64,000 bases of DNA from Ketobacter sp. (lineage in GTDB: Bacteria > Pseudomonadota > Gammaproteobacteria > Pseudomonadales > Ketobacteraceae): contig NZ_RCHN01000046.1 in assembly GCF_003671495.1 (NCBI RefSeq), forward strand, positions 1 to 64,000, read 5' to 3'. Made by a program: the position numbers and the translations under genes. The notes beneath the pieces were generated by a model that saw only the letters and a program-made list of their open reading frames with translations, had not been told where the DNA came from and did not search any database. Shown here piece after piece: positions 8,250-15,886 of the stretch. Numbering within the stretch: position 1 is the first letter of the stretch; each line of letters begins with the position of its first letter.

Positions 8250-9259
8250 TCGGTCGTCTCCGTCTCGGCGGGATAGCCGAAGATGCGCAACCGGCTGACG
8301 CCGCCATCGGGAAATATATTCAATCGCACATGGGTGAAGTGGGTGTGCGTATCCAGCAGGTCATCCTGGTAGACATGCTCAGTGTGGGCCTGCAGTTTGG
8401 TTTGGGCGATGAGGGGTTGCCAGTGCAGGTCCTCTGCGGTGATGTCCTCCCGCTCGGTGTGGATGGCTTCCAGGGTGAAGCTGTCCGGGTAATTGCCTTT
8501 GAAATGGCAGGTGTCCACCAGCACGCGCTTGACCTGCCCGGCACAGGCCAGCTTCACGATCAGCCAGTCATAACCGGGGCCGCGGCGGCGTCGGGTTTCC
8601 CAGCCATCCCCCATGTTCACTCCGCGTCCGGGGGCGACAATGTTGTTCATGGGGCTGAAAAACATATCGGAGCAGGCCAGGGCACGACCCCCGTTGGTGC
8701 TGGCGGCCAGATCCACCAGCTCGTTGGGCAAGGTGCGGGACCAGTCCACTTTGGGTTCCCCGTACACCCGCAGGCGGGCCACGCCGCCATCGGGATAAAT
8801 GTGCAGGCGCAGGTGGCTCCAACTGTGCGCGTTGTCCAGCTCGAACAGGTTGTGGCTGTGGGGGTTCACCGGCGTTTGTTCCAGCAACGGGGTCCAGGCC
8901 TGATCGTCGCTGGGATCGCCGGTGCAGGCGCAGGCTTCGATCATCACCGACTGCGGCGCGTTGCCACGGAAGAAGGTGGTGTTCACGTCAATGGCGCGGA
9001 TGCGGCCTTGCAACCCCAAGCGCAACACACACCAGTCGTGTCCGGGGGTGCGCCGGCGGCGGGTTTCCCAGCCGTCCATCCATTTGCCGCGGTCGGTGTA
9101 CTTGTCCTCGATGAAAACCGGTTCGGCCCGTTTCATCAGATTGCTGGCTTCTGCAAAAAATTCGTCGTTGCAGAGCAGCGCCTGTCCGCCGTAGCGTTCG
9201 CTCAGCAGGTCCACATGGGTGAGTGCCCAGGGGGAAGTGTTGGTGTCCAGTTGGCTCAT
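8246..9259 (-). CDS. alc: Allantoicase
   Basis: 337 residues built of two homologous beta-jelly-roll repeats. Each repeat has a DGWETRRRR-PG-DW motif (about residues 62-78 and 227-243), followed by an IDV/LVD-T--F-GN segment and a 'R-RLRIFG/VYGEP' close. The enzyme hydrolyses allantoate to ureidoglycolate and urea. Using allantoicase (not allantoate amidohydrolase) means two nitrogens leave as urea here. AGGAAC precedes the start; 39 bp separate it from allB. Confidence 0.95.
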   Translation of the reverse strand: MSQLDTNTSPWALTHVDLLSERYGGQALLCNDEFFAEASNLMKRAEPVFIEDKYTDRGKWMDGWETRRRRTPGHDWCVLRLGLQGRIRAIDVNTTFFRGNAPQSVMIEACACTGDPSDDQAWTPLLEQTPVNPHSHNLFELDNAHSWSHLRLHIYPDGGVARLRVYGEPKVDWSRTLPNELVDLAASTNGGRALACSDMFFSPMNNIVAPGRGVNMGDGWETRRRRGPGYDWLIVKLACAGQVKRVLVDTCHFKGNYPDSFTLEAIHTEREDITAEDLHWQPLIAQTKLQAHTEHVYQDDLLDTHTHFTHVRLNIFPDGGVSRLRIFGYPAETETTE

Positions 9260-9298
9260 AAAAATTCGTGTTCCTGTATTAATTCCCGTATTAACAAG

Positions 9299-10705
9299 CT
9301 AAAGGCTTGATTCGCGGCCCCGCAACAGACTGCGTCCGCGGGCTGATCCGATGTATTGATCCTGCTGAAAAACCGGGCGCCCCCGCAGCCAGGTTTCGGT
9401 TACCACACCGGTCAGGGTTTTGCCCAGGTATGGGCTGATTTTGTGTTTGTGTTTGATGGTGTCGGCGGTGACGGTTTGCTGGGCCTGGGTATCGAACACC
9501 AGAAAGTCGGCATCGTAGCCGGGGGCAATGCGGCCTTTGCACTGGCCCAGCCCGGCGATGTCCGCCGGCGTCTGCGCCATCAAGCGGGCCAGGTCCACCA
9601 GGGTGAAGCCGCGCTGCTGGCCTTCGGTCCAGATCAGTGACAGGCCGAACTGCAATGCGGAGATGCCACCCCAGGCGTCGCCGATGTCGCCGCTGTCCAT
9701 GGCTTTCAGCTGCGGTGTGCAGGGGCTGTGGTCGGAGACGATAAAGTCGATGTGGCCGTCTTTTAATGCCTGCCATAACTGATCCCGATTGGCGTCTTCC
9801 CGGATCGGTGGGCAACATTTGTAGAGCGTGCCGCCGTCGGGAATAGCCTCGGCCCACAGGGTGAGATAGTGAGGGCAGGTTTCCACCGTCAAGTGCAAGC
9901 CCTCGGCGCGGGCGGCGATGATCATGGGCAGGGCATCGCTGGAGGACAGGTGCACAATGTGGGCCCGGGGTTGCAGGCCTTCCGCGGTCAGATCCCGCAT
10001 CACCCGGATCACCATGGCGATGGCGTCGTTCTCCCAGGCGCGGGGGCGGGATGCCAGAAAGCGGGCGTAACTGCGCCCGATGGTGGTGGCTGCAGGGGTG
10101 GCAGGCGAAGTGCCGGGATCATGCTCGTGCCGATCCAGTTCTGCGTGCACCAGGTGGGGCAGTCCGGCCCGGGCCAGGTGGCCCATGGCGGCTTTCAGTT
10201 GGGCTTCATCCACCGACTGGAATTCCTCGATGCCGGAGTGGATGGTGAAGGATTTGACGCCCAGTACGCCGGCGTCCAACAGTTCCGGCAGGTCTTCCAG
10301 GTTGTCCGCGGTGGCGCCGCCCCAGTAGCCGGTGTCCACCCAGAGTTTGCCTTGTACGGAATCCAGTTTGGCCGCCAGGGCGGCGGCGGTGATGGTGACG
10401 GGGATGCAGTTCAACGGCATGTCCACCAGCGTGGCGATACCGCCGGCGGCCGCCGCATGGGTGGCGGTGTCGAAGCCTTCCCAGTCGGTGCGTCCAGGCT
10501 CGTTGACGTGCACGTGACTGTCCACCAGGGCCGGCATCAGCACCTGTTCGATATTGACCACCGTGCAGTGCGGGTGGGCATCAAACGGCAGCACGGCTTC
10601 GATCTTTTCACCGTTGACCACCACTGTGGCCGCTTGCTCACCGTCGGGTGTAATCACCTGGCGGGCGCGGAGGGCAAACCGTTCGGGCAAATCCAGTAAC
10701 GTCAT
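9299..10705 (-). CDS. allB: Allantoinase
   Basis: 468 residues, cyclic amidohydrolase family. Binuclear zinc site: DSHVHVNEPGRTDWEGF (about 62), the carboxylated Lys in VLGVKSFTIHSG, His in LVHAELD and AHIVHLSS, and Asp in VSDHSPC. It opens the hydantoin ring of allantoin to allantoate. The DSHVHVNEPGR-WEGF pattern separates allantoinase from dihydroorotase and hydantoinase. The ATG overlaps the xdhC stop by 4 nt. This is the AllB type, not the unrelated PuuE allantoinase. Confidence 0.93.
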   Translation of the reverse strand: MTLLDLPERFALRARQVITPDGEQAATVVVNGEKIEAVLPFDAHPHCTVVNIEQVLMPALVDSHVHVNEPGRTDWEGFDTATHAAAAGGIATLVDMPLNCIPVTITAAALAAKLDSVQGKLWVDTGYWGGATADNLEDLPELLDAGVLGVKSFTIHSGIEEFQSVDEAQLKAAMGHLARAGLPHLVHAELDRHEHDPGTSPATPAATTIGRSYARFLASRPRAWENDAIAMVIRVMRDLTAEGLQPRAHIVHLSSSDALPMIIAARAEGLHLTVETCPHYLTLWAEAIPDGGTLYKCCPPIREDANRDQLWQALKDGHIDFIVSDHSPCTPQLKAMDSGDIGDAWGGISALQFGLSLIWTEGQQRGFTLVDLARLMAQTPADIAGLGQCKGRIAPGYDADFLVFDTQAQQTVTADTIKHKHKISPYLGKTLTGVVTETWLRGRPVFQQDQYIGSARGRSLLRGRESSL

Positions 10706-11646
10706 GGTTCTTCAGTGCTCCCGTGCTGGGCGATGGCTTGTTCTGCTCCTGGTGTTTCCATTCCGGGCATCTCAACTATAGGCTTGGCATTGAGGTCGGG
10801 CTGGATGCCCAGGGCCGCCCGTTGCTGGTACAGGCCGATCACTTCGGCGGCCACAGACACAGCCACTTCCATGGGTTGCTTGCCGGGCACGCTGCTCAGC
10901 CCCAGCGGGCAGCGCATATGTTCGATCACCTCTGCCGGAAACCCCCAGTATTGCAAGCGCATGCGAAAACGCGCGGCTTTGGTGTTGGAGCCGATGACCC
11001 CCACATACGCGGTATCATTGCGCTTCAGCGCAGCCTCTGCAATGGCGTAATCCAGGGGGTGGTTGTGGGTCATCACAATCACATAGGCCCCCGGGTTCAA
11101 CTGTGCAATTTCCGCTTCCGGATCGTCGCTGACGATGCTCTGCACAGAGCTGGGCATTGTGGAGCTGTGTAATGGCGGGAAGGCCTCCGCGCGGCTGTCG
11201 ATCCAGCGCAGGCGCACCGGCAACTGCGACAGGATACTCATCAGGGCCTGACCCACATGACCGGCGCCGAACAGGGCGATTTCCACTGCGCTGGGGGCAA
11301 AGCACTCGTACAGTAAATGCACCCGCCCGCCACAGCATTGTCCCAGTTTCGGCCCCAGGGGGTAATCCTCCAGGTGTTGTTGATCACGGCCTTGCAGCAA
11401 TAAATTGCGCGCGGTTTGAATGGCATCGTATTCCAGCTGTCCGCCGCCGATGGTATTCACGATGCGGTCGGCACACACCAGCATTTTGGTGCCGGCGTCC
11501 CGCGGGGCCGAGCCTTTCACGGTGAGCACGGTCACCAGCACATAGCCCTCACCCTGTGCCCGCAGGGCAGCGGCGGCTTCGGTCCAGTGTTGTCTTCCAG
11601 GCGCCGAAGCAAACTGTGATCCCGGCGAGTACGAAAACGGGTTCAT
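10702..11646 (-). CDS. xdhC: Xanthine dehydrogenase accessory protein XdhC
   Basis: 314 residues from MNPFSYSPGSQF; a longer frame to 11796 lies inside xdhB and is rejected. The start overlaps the xdhB stop (ATGA), with GGAG 10 nt upstream. XdhC/CoxI family blocks: KGSAPRDAGTKMLV (about 38), GGGQLEYDAI, CCGGRVHLLYE, a Rossmann segment ALFGAGHVGQAL, and YVGVIGSNTKAARF near the C-terminus. It binds molybdenum cofactor, promotes its sulfuration and inserts it into XdhB. Confidence 0.92.
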   Translation of the reverse strand: MNPFSYSPGSQFASAPGRQHWTEAAAALRAQGEGYVLVTVLTVKGSAPRDAGTKMLVCADRIVNTIGGGQLEYDAIQTARNLLLQGRDQQHLEDYPLGPKLGQCCGGRVHLLYECFAPSAVEIALFGAGHVGQALMSILSQLPVRLRWIDSRAEAFPPLHSSTMPSSVQSIVSDDPEAEIAQLNPGAYVIVMTHNHPLDYAIAEAALKRNDTAYVGVIGSNTKAARFRMRLQYWGFPAEVIEHMRCPLGLSSVPGKQPMEVAVSVAAEVIGLYQQRAALGIQPDLNAKPIVEMPGMETPGAEQAIAQHGSTEEP

Positions 11647-14027
11647 GGCGTATTGGCTCCGTTGCGGTGAGTGGCAGCGGCCTGCTGTGCCGCCTGAATC
11701 GCCCAGAACACCCGCTCCGGCGTGGCCGGGGTGTCCAGGGGCGGATTGATGTTGTAATCGGCTACGCTGCTGATGGCATCCCGCAGTGCCGACCATACGG
11801 AGATGGCCAGCATGAACGGCGGCTCCCCCACGGCTTTGGAGTGGTAGATGGTGGCTTCCTCGTTGGGCTGGTCTTCCATCAGTGCCACATTAAACACGGG
11901 GGGAATGTCTGCTGCTGTGGGAATTTTGTAGGTGGCGGCCCCGGTGGTCAGCAACCGGCCCTGTTCATCCCAACGCAGTTCTTCGGTGGTGAGCCAGCCC
12001 ATGCCCTGAATGAAGCCCCCTTCCACCTGGCCTTTATCCAGTGCCGGGTTCAGGCTGCGTCCCACATCGTGCAGGATGTCCACCCGCAGCACCCGGTATT
12101 CGCCGGTCAGGGTGTCCACCAGCACTTCGGACACGGCGGCCCCGGTGGCGTAGTAAAAAAACGGGCGCCCGCTGGCGGTGTTGCGATCGTAGTGAATTTT
12201 GGGCGTGCGGTAGTAGCCGGTGGCCGAGAGCGACACCCGCGCCATGTAGGCCGCCTCTGCCAGCTTGGCAAAGCTCATGCAGTGGGCGCCACTGCTGTTC
12301 TCGAACTGCACCTGGTTATTGGCAAAGCGGATGCTGTCGCGGAGGGCTCCCTGCTGTTCCACCAGGTACTCGGCCAGCCGCAGGCGGATGGTGCGCGCGG
12401 CATCCCTGGCGGCCTGTCCATTTAAATCGGCGCCACTGGAGGCCGCAGTGGGGGAGGTGTTGGGTACTTTGTCGGTGCGGGTGGCGGTGATGTGAATGTG
12501 TTGCAGGTCCACCTGCAGTTCTTCGGCCACCACCTGGGCCACTTTGGTGTTCAGCCCCTGGCCCATCTCGGTGCCGCCGTGATTCAGGTGAATGCTGCCG
12601 TCGGTGTAGACGTGGATCAGCGCGCCGGCCTGGTTCAGGTGCTGCACGGTGAAGGAAATACCGAACTTTACCGGCGTCAGGGCCAGGCCTTTTTTCAACA
12701 GCGGACTGCCGGCGTTGTAGTCGCTGATCTGTTGGCGCCGCGCCCAGTAATCACTGCTGATTTCCAGCTCCTGAATCACCTTGGTCAGGGTTTCGCTGGA
12801 GACGGTCTGGTGATAGGGGGTCAGGTTGCGGTCCGGCCCTTGATACAGATTGCGCTTGCGGACTTCCAGTGGATCTTTGCCCAGGGCGCGGGCCATGTCA
12901 TCCATGGCTTTCTCAATGATCAGCATGCCCTGGGGGCCGCCAAAGCCACGAAAGGCCGTGGCGGACACCATATTAGTAAAGGCGCGATGCCCGGTGATGG
13001 TGGCGGCCGGCAGAAAATAGGCGTTGTCCGCATGGAACATGGCGCGGTCCACAATGGCATCAGAAAGATCCGGTGAACAGCCGCAGTTGCCGATCACCGT
13101 AATATCGGCCCCCAGCAGCAGGCCGCTGTCATCGAATCCAACCCGGTACCGGTTTTCAAATGCATGGCGCTTGCCGGTCAGCATCATGTCCATCGCCCGG
13201 GGCAAGCGCATCTTCACCGGGCGCCGGGTTTTGTTGGCCAGCAATGCGGCCAGGCAGGCCCATTGTGCGGCGTGGGTTTCCTTGCCGCCGAATGCACCGC
13301 CCATGCGCCGGGTTTCCACTGTGACGGCGCCGATGGGCAGGTGCAGCACTTCTGCCACCAGCTTTTGTACCTCGCTGGGATGCTGGGTGGAACACCACAC
13401 CTGCATGCCGCCGTCTTCGGTCGGTGCCACCATGGAGACCTGACCTTCCAGATAATAGTGTTCCTGGCCGCCCACGCTCAGGCTGGCTTCCAGTACGTGG
13501 GGAGCCTTGGCGATGGCCGCAGCGGCGTCACCCCGTTGCATGGTGTGCACCGGACGCACGGTCTGATTGCGGGCGATGGCCTCCTGCGGGTCCAGCAGCG
13601 GCGGAGCCTCCTCAATTTCCACGTGGGCCAGCAGGGCGGCGCGGCGGGCGTTATCCAGCGTGTCCGCCGCCACCGCAAACAATGGCTGCCCATGAAATTT
13701 CACGGCCCCGTCGGCCAGAATGGGATCACCGGGGAACACCGGGCCGATGTCGATGTGGCCGGGAATGTCCGCCAGCGTCAACACCGCCGCCACCCCGGGG
13801 GCAGCCAACACCGCCGACAGATCCAGTGTTCGAATGATGCCGCAGGCCACCGGGCTTTGGCCCACCGCGGCGTGCAACAGCTGGCGCGGCTCGGCCAGGT
13901 CGTCCACATACAGGGCTGCGCCGGTCACATGCTTGACGGCACTTTCGTGCTGCATGCTCTGGCCGGTGGCGCCTTTTAATGTGTCGGTCTTGAGAGCAGC
14001 GTCGGACTTGAACCGGGTATCAGTCAT
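11643..14027 (-). CDS. xdhB: Xanthine dehydrogenase, molybdopterin-binding subunit
   Basis: 794 residues from MTDTRFKSDA; a longer frame to 14393 only runs through xdhA in another frame. An 'a/b hammerhead' domain (about 20-140) has GAALYVDDL. The Moco domains carry GGAFGGKE (about 240), RGFGGPQGM (about 360), GTEMGQGLNTK and the catalytic Glu in KAVGEPPFMLA near the C-terminus. It oxidises hypoxanthine to xanthine to urate. Its start overlaps the xdhA stop by 8 nt. All active-site motifs look intact. Confidence 0.95.
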   Translation of the reverse strand: MTDTRFKSDAALKTDTLKGATGQSMQHESAVKHVTGAALYVDDLAEPRQLLHAAVGQSPVACGIIRTLDLSAVLAAPGVAAVLTLADIPGHIDIGPVFPGDPILADGAVKFHGQPLFAVAADTLDNARRAALLAHVEIEEAPPLLDPQEAIARNQTVRPVHTMQRGDAAAAIAKAPHVLEASLSVGGQEHYYLEGQVSMVAPTEDGGMQVWCSTQHPSEVQKLVAEVLHLPIGAVTVETRRMGGAFGGKETHAAQWACLAALLANKTRRPVKMRLPRAMDMMLTGKRHAFENRYRVGFDDSGLLLGADITVIGNCGCSPDLSDAIVDRAMFHADNAYFLPAATITGHRAFTNMVSATAFRGFGGPQGMLIIEKAMDDMARALGKDPLEVRKRNLYQGPDRNLTPYHQTVSSETLTKVIQELEISSDYWARRQQISDYNAGSPLLKKGLALTPVKFGISFTVQHLNQAGALIHVYTDGSIHLNHGGTEMGQGLNTKVAQVVAEELQVDLQHIHITATRTDKVPNTSPTAASSGADLNGQAARDAARTIRLRLAEYLVEQQGALRDSIRFANNQVQFENSSGAHCMSFAKLAEAAYMARVSLSATGYYRTPKIHYDRNTASGRPFFYYATGAAVSEVLVDTLTGEYRVLRVDILHDVGRSLNPALDKGQVEGGFIQGMGWLTTEELRWDEQGRLLTTGAATYKIPTAADIPPVFNVALMEDQPNEEATIYHSKAVGEPPFMLAISVWSALRDAISSVADYNINPPLDTPATPERVFWAIQAAQQAAATHRNGANTP

Positions 14028-15591
14028 GAGCCACTGCCCCCACGGCGCTGAACAGGCTGAGCTTTTCCGGGGCCAGCGCCTGATCCAGTTCCAGTTGCGC
14101 TCGCGACAGCAGGTTGCCGGCCACCGCCAGGCGATAGGCGGCACTGGCACGCACATCATCAATGGGCTGGAAATCCTGCGACAGCGTTGCTTTGGCACGC
14201 TCCACGTCAGCCGTGGAAAACAGGGTGCCCTGCAGGACCTGCTCGGTGGCCCGGGCCCGCTTGGGAATCGCCGCCATGCCACCGCAAGCGATGCGAATCG
14301 CCTGCACTCGACGGCTTTCGGTGTCACTCCCACCAGCATCTGGTTCCCGCTGTATCCAAATGGCCAGGCACAGGGCGGAAATGTCGTCTTCAAAACGCTT
14401 GGAAATTTTGTAGACCTGGAGCGTGGTGTTGGCGCTTAACTTGGGAATGATGATGGACTCAATGCATTCCCCGGCCCGCAACGCGGTTTGCCGATAGCCG
14501 TTGAAAAAATCCTCGATGGCGATTTCCCGGCTGCCTTGCGTGCCGGTGAGTTTGAGTTTTGCAGCCAGCACCAGCAGCACCGGTGGCGTGTCGCCGATGG
14601 GGGAGGCGTTGGCCACGTTCCCGCCGAGGGTGCCCTGGTTGCGAATCTGCAGGGAGCCCAACCGATTCAATAAATCGGCAAAGGCGGGAAAGTATTTGCG
14701 CAGAAAGGGCTGTGCGTTGCTGTAAGTGACGGCGGCGCCGATGATCAACTGTTCCGGGGTGTCGATAACCTGGGTCAGCTCCTGCACCCGGCCGGTATAG
14801 ATCAGGGTATCCGGTTGCGCCAGTTGTTGGGTGAACTCCAGACCGAGGTCCGTGGCACCGGCTACCAGTCGCGCCTGGGGGTGCGCTTCCAGTAGCCGGG
14901 CCAATGCGGACACCGATCCCGGCAGGAAGAATTGCACGTTCTGCTGCATGCCCTCACTGCCGGTGTCACCCTGGTCATCCATCGGGTCACTCTGTAATGC
15001 TTGCAACTGTTGCACCACATCAGCCTGCTGCTGCCGGAAATGATCGTCAGTGCTCGCCAGTGTCTGCTGCGCTGCCTCAATAATGGGTTGGTATCCGGTG
15101 CAGCGGCAAAGGTTGCCGGACAGGGCCAACTCAATGTCGTGGCGATCGGCGCTGGCGGTGCCCTGGCCCACACTCAACCACCAGGCCAGCAGCGACATCA
15201 CGATACCTGGCGTGCAAAAGCCGCATTGGGAGCCGTGGCAGTCCACCATGGCCTGTTGTACCGGGTGCAGGCTGCCCCCTTGCTGCAGGTGCTCAATGGT
15301 GATCAGTTGTTTGCCGTGCAGGCTGGCCAGGGGCGTGATGCAGGCGTTCACGGCCTTGTAGTGCAGGGGGCTGGAATGCAGAGCACTTTGCTGGCCCTGG
15401 GGATGCAACTCATCCCACACCTCACCCAGCACCTCACCCAACACCACCGTGCAGGCGCCACAGTCCCCGGCGGCACAACCTTCTTTGGTCCCCACTTGCA
15501 CGAGCACAGTGCGCAGGTACTGCAATACGCTCATTGATGGAGCCACCGCATGCAGCGTCACTGTCTGATCGTTAAGCAGAAATTGAATCAC
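14020..15591 (-). CDS. xdhA: Xanthine dehydrogenase, FeS/FAD subunit
   Basis: 523 residues. The N-terminal plant-type [2Fe-2S] domain (KEGCAAGDCGACTVVLGE, about 35-55) and a second [2Fe-2S] domain (SQCGFCTPG and GNLCRCTGYQPI, about 120-165) are present. A FAD domain from about 215 has VAGATDLGLE and RNQGTLGGNVANASPIGDTPPVL. First structural gene of the catabolic operon. The start is GTG (15591) after GAGGGAAC. A 21-codon leader frame overlaps this start. The promoter lies in the 295-bp region shared with the divergent transporter operon. Confidence 0.95.
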   Translation of the reverse strand: MIQFLLNDQTVTLHAVAPSMSVLQYLRTVLVQVGTKEGCAAGDCGACTVVLGEVLGEVWDELHPQGQQSALHSSPLHYKAVNACITPLASLHGKQLITIEHLQQGGSLHPVQQAMVDCHGSQCGFCTPGIVMSLLAWWLSVGQGTASADRHDIELALSGNLCRCTGYQPIIEAAQQTLASTDDHFRQQQADVVQQLQALQSDPMDDQGDTGSEGMQQNVQFFLPGSVSALARLLEAHPQARLVAGATDLGLEFTQQLAQPDTLIYTGRVQELTQVIDTPEQLIIGAAVTYSNAQPFLRKYFPAFADLLNRLGSLQIRNQGTLGGNVANASPIGDTPPVLLVLAAKLKLTGTQGSREIAIEDFFNGYRQTALRAGECIESIIIPKLSANTTLQVYKISKRFEDDISALCLAIWIQREPDAGGSDTESRRVQAIRIACGGMAAIPKRARATEQVLQGTLFSTADVERAKATLSQDFQPIDDVRASAAYRLAVAGNLLSRAQLELDQALAPEKLSLFSAVGAVAHD

Positions 15592-15653
15592 AGCTGCGTT
15601 CCCTCGGCAGAGTTCAGGCCCGGTTCAGGACGGTTGCGGCGCCAGTACAGCAT
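15588..15653 (-). CDS. Possible 21-residue leader peptide overlapping the xdhA start
   Basis: ATG at 15653 follows AAAGGGTGACTCTTT and encodes MLYWRRNRPEPGLNSAEGTQ plus Leu. Its TGA (15590-15588) overlaps the xdhA GTG start (15591-15589). This geometry allows translational coupling of xdhA to the leader. No amino-acid run suggests classic attenuation. It may be chance, since no independent evidence for expression is available. Confidence 0.3.
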   Translation of the reverse strand: MLYWRRNRPEPGLNSAEGTQL

Positions 15654-15760
15654 AAAGAGTCACCCTTTAATATATTGATAGTAATGCAGTTTTTGGATTC
15701 GGCAAGGTTGCTGTCCGGATTCGCCCGTGGCCTGTTCAGGGTGGCCGGGGGATTCGGAAA

Positions 15761-15782
15761 AACCTGTCCAACTGGACAGGTT
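15761..15782. promoter_or_regulatory. RutR-like operator 1, perfect palindrome
   Basis: AACCTGTCCA-AC-TGGACAGGTT: two perfect 10-bp arms around a 2-bp centre, like the E. coli RutR box TTGACCANNTGGTCAA. The right arm doubles as the -24 part of the forward sigma-54-like promoter. It also overlaps the predicted start region of the leftward xdhA promoter. The candidate regulator is the RutR-like TetR protein encoded at 30008-30658. Confidence 0.7.
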
Positions 15783-15788
15783 CTTGCA
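15773..15788 (+). promoter_or_regulatory. Sigma-54-like promoter for the nucleobase ABC transporter operon
   Basis: TGGACAGGTTCTTGCA has the GG-N10-GC spacing and the TGG/TTGC blocks of the -24/-12 consensus TGGCACG-N4-TTGCW. The predicted start is near 15799, leaving about 88 nt of leader with a second operator in it. The same arrangement recurs at 23548 and 25887. Confidence 0.6.
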
Positions 15789-15800
15789 TATTGTTTGCCA
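15785..15800 (-). promoter_or_regulatory. Possible divergent sigma-54-like promoter for xdhA
   Basis: Read on the minus strand, TGGCAAACAATATGCA keeps GG-N10-GC and matches TGGCA at -24 and TGCA at -12. Its -12 part overlaps the -12 part of the forward promoter, so the two divergent promoters could compete for the same DNA. The predicted start, about 15773, lies within operator 1. Confidence 0.4.
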
Positions 15801-15823
15801 ACGCTGGCCCTCTCGTCAATAAA

Positions 15824-15845
15824 AACCTAACCAAGTGGTCAGAAT
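15824..15845. promoter_or_regulatory. RutR-like operator 2
   Basis: AACCTAACCA-AG-TGGTCAGAAT, an imperfect copy of the palindrome at 15761-15782 with a core ACCA-N2-TGGT like E. coli RutR boxes. Its centre is 63 bp from operator 1, about six helical turns. It lies between the predicted transcription start and the ATG of the transporter gene, suited to a roadblock or looping role. Confidence 0.6.
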
Positions 15846-15886
15846 ATTCAAACCCCAGATAAGCCTGTTCACGGGATGGAAAGAGC

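Noticed and set aside
8225..9310. 361-codon frame antisense to allantoicase
   Set aside because: The opposite strand encodes a complete allantoicase with both repeats; this frame has no recognisable domain.
11647..11796. N-terminal extension of the xdhC frame
   Set aside because: It lies inside xdhB; the ATG at 11646 overlaps the xdhB stop and has a ribosome site.
14028..14393. N-terminal extension of the xdhB frame
   Set aside because: It lies inside xdhA in another frame; the ATG at 14027 begins the normal XdhB N-terminus and overlaps the xdhA stop by 8 nt.
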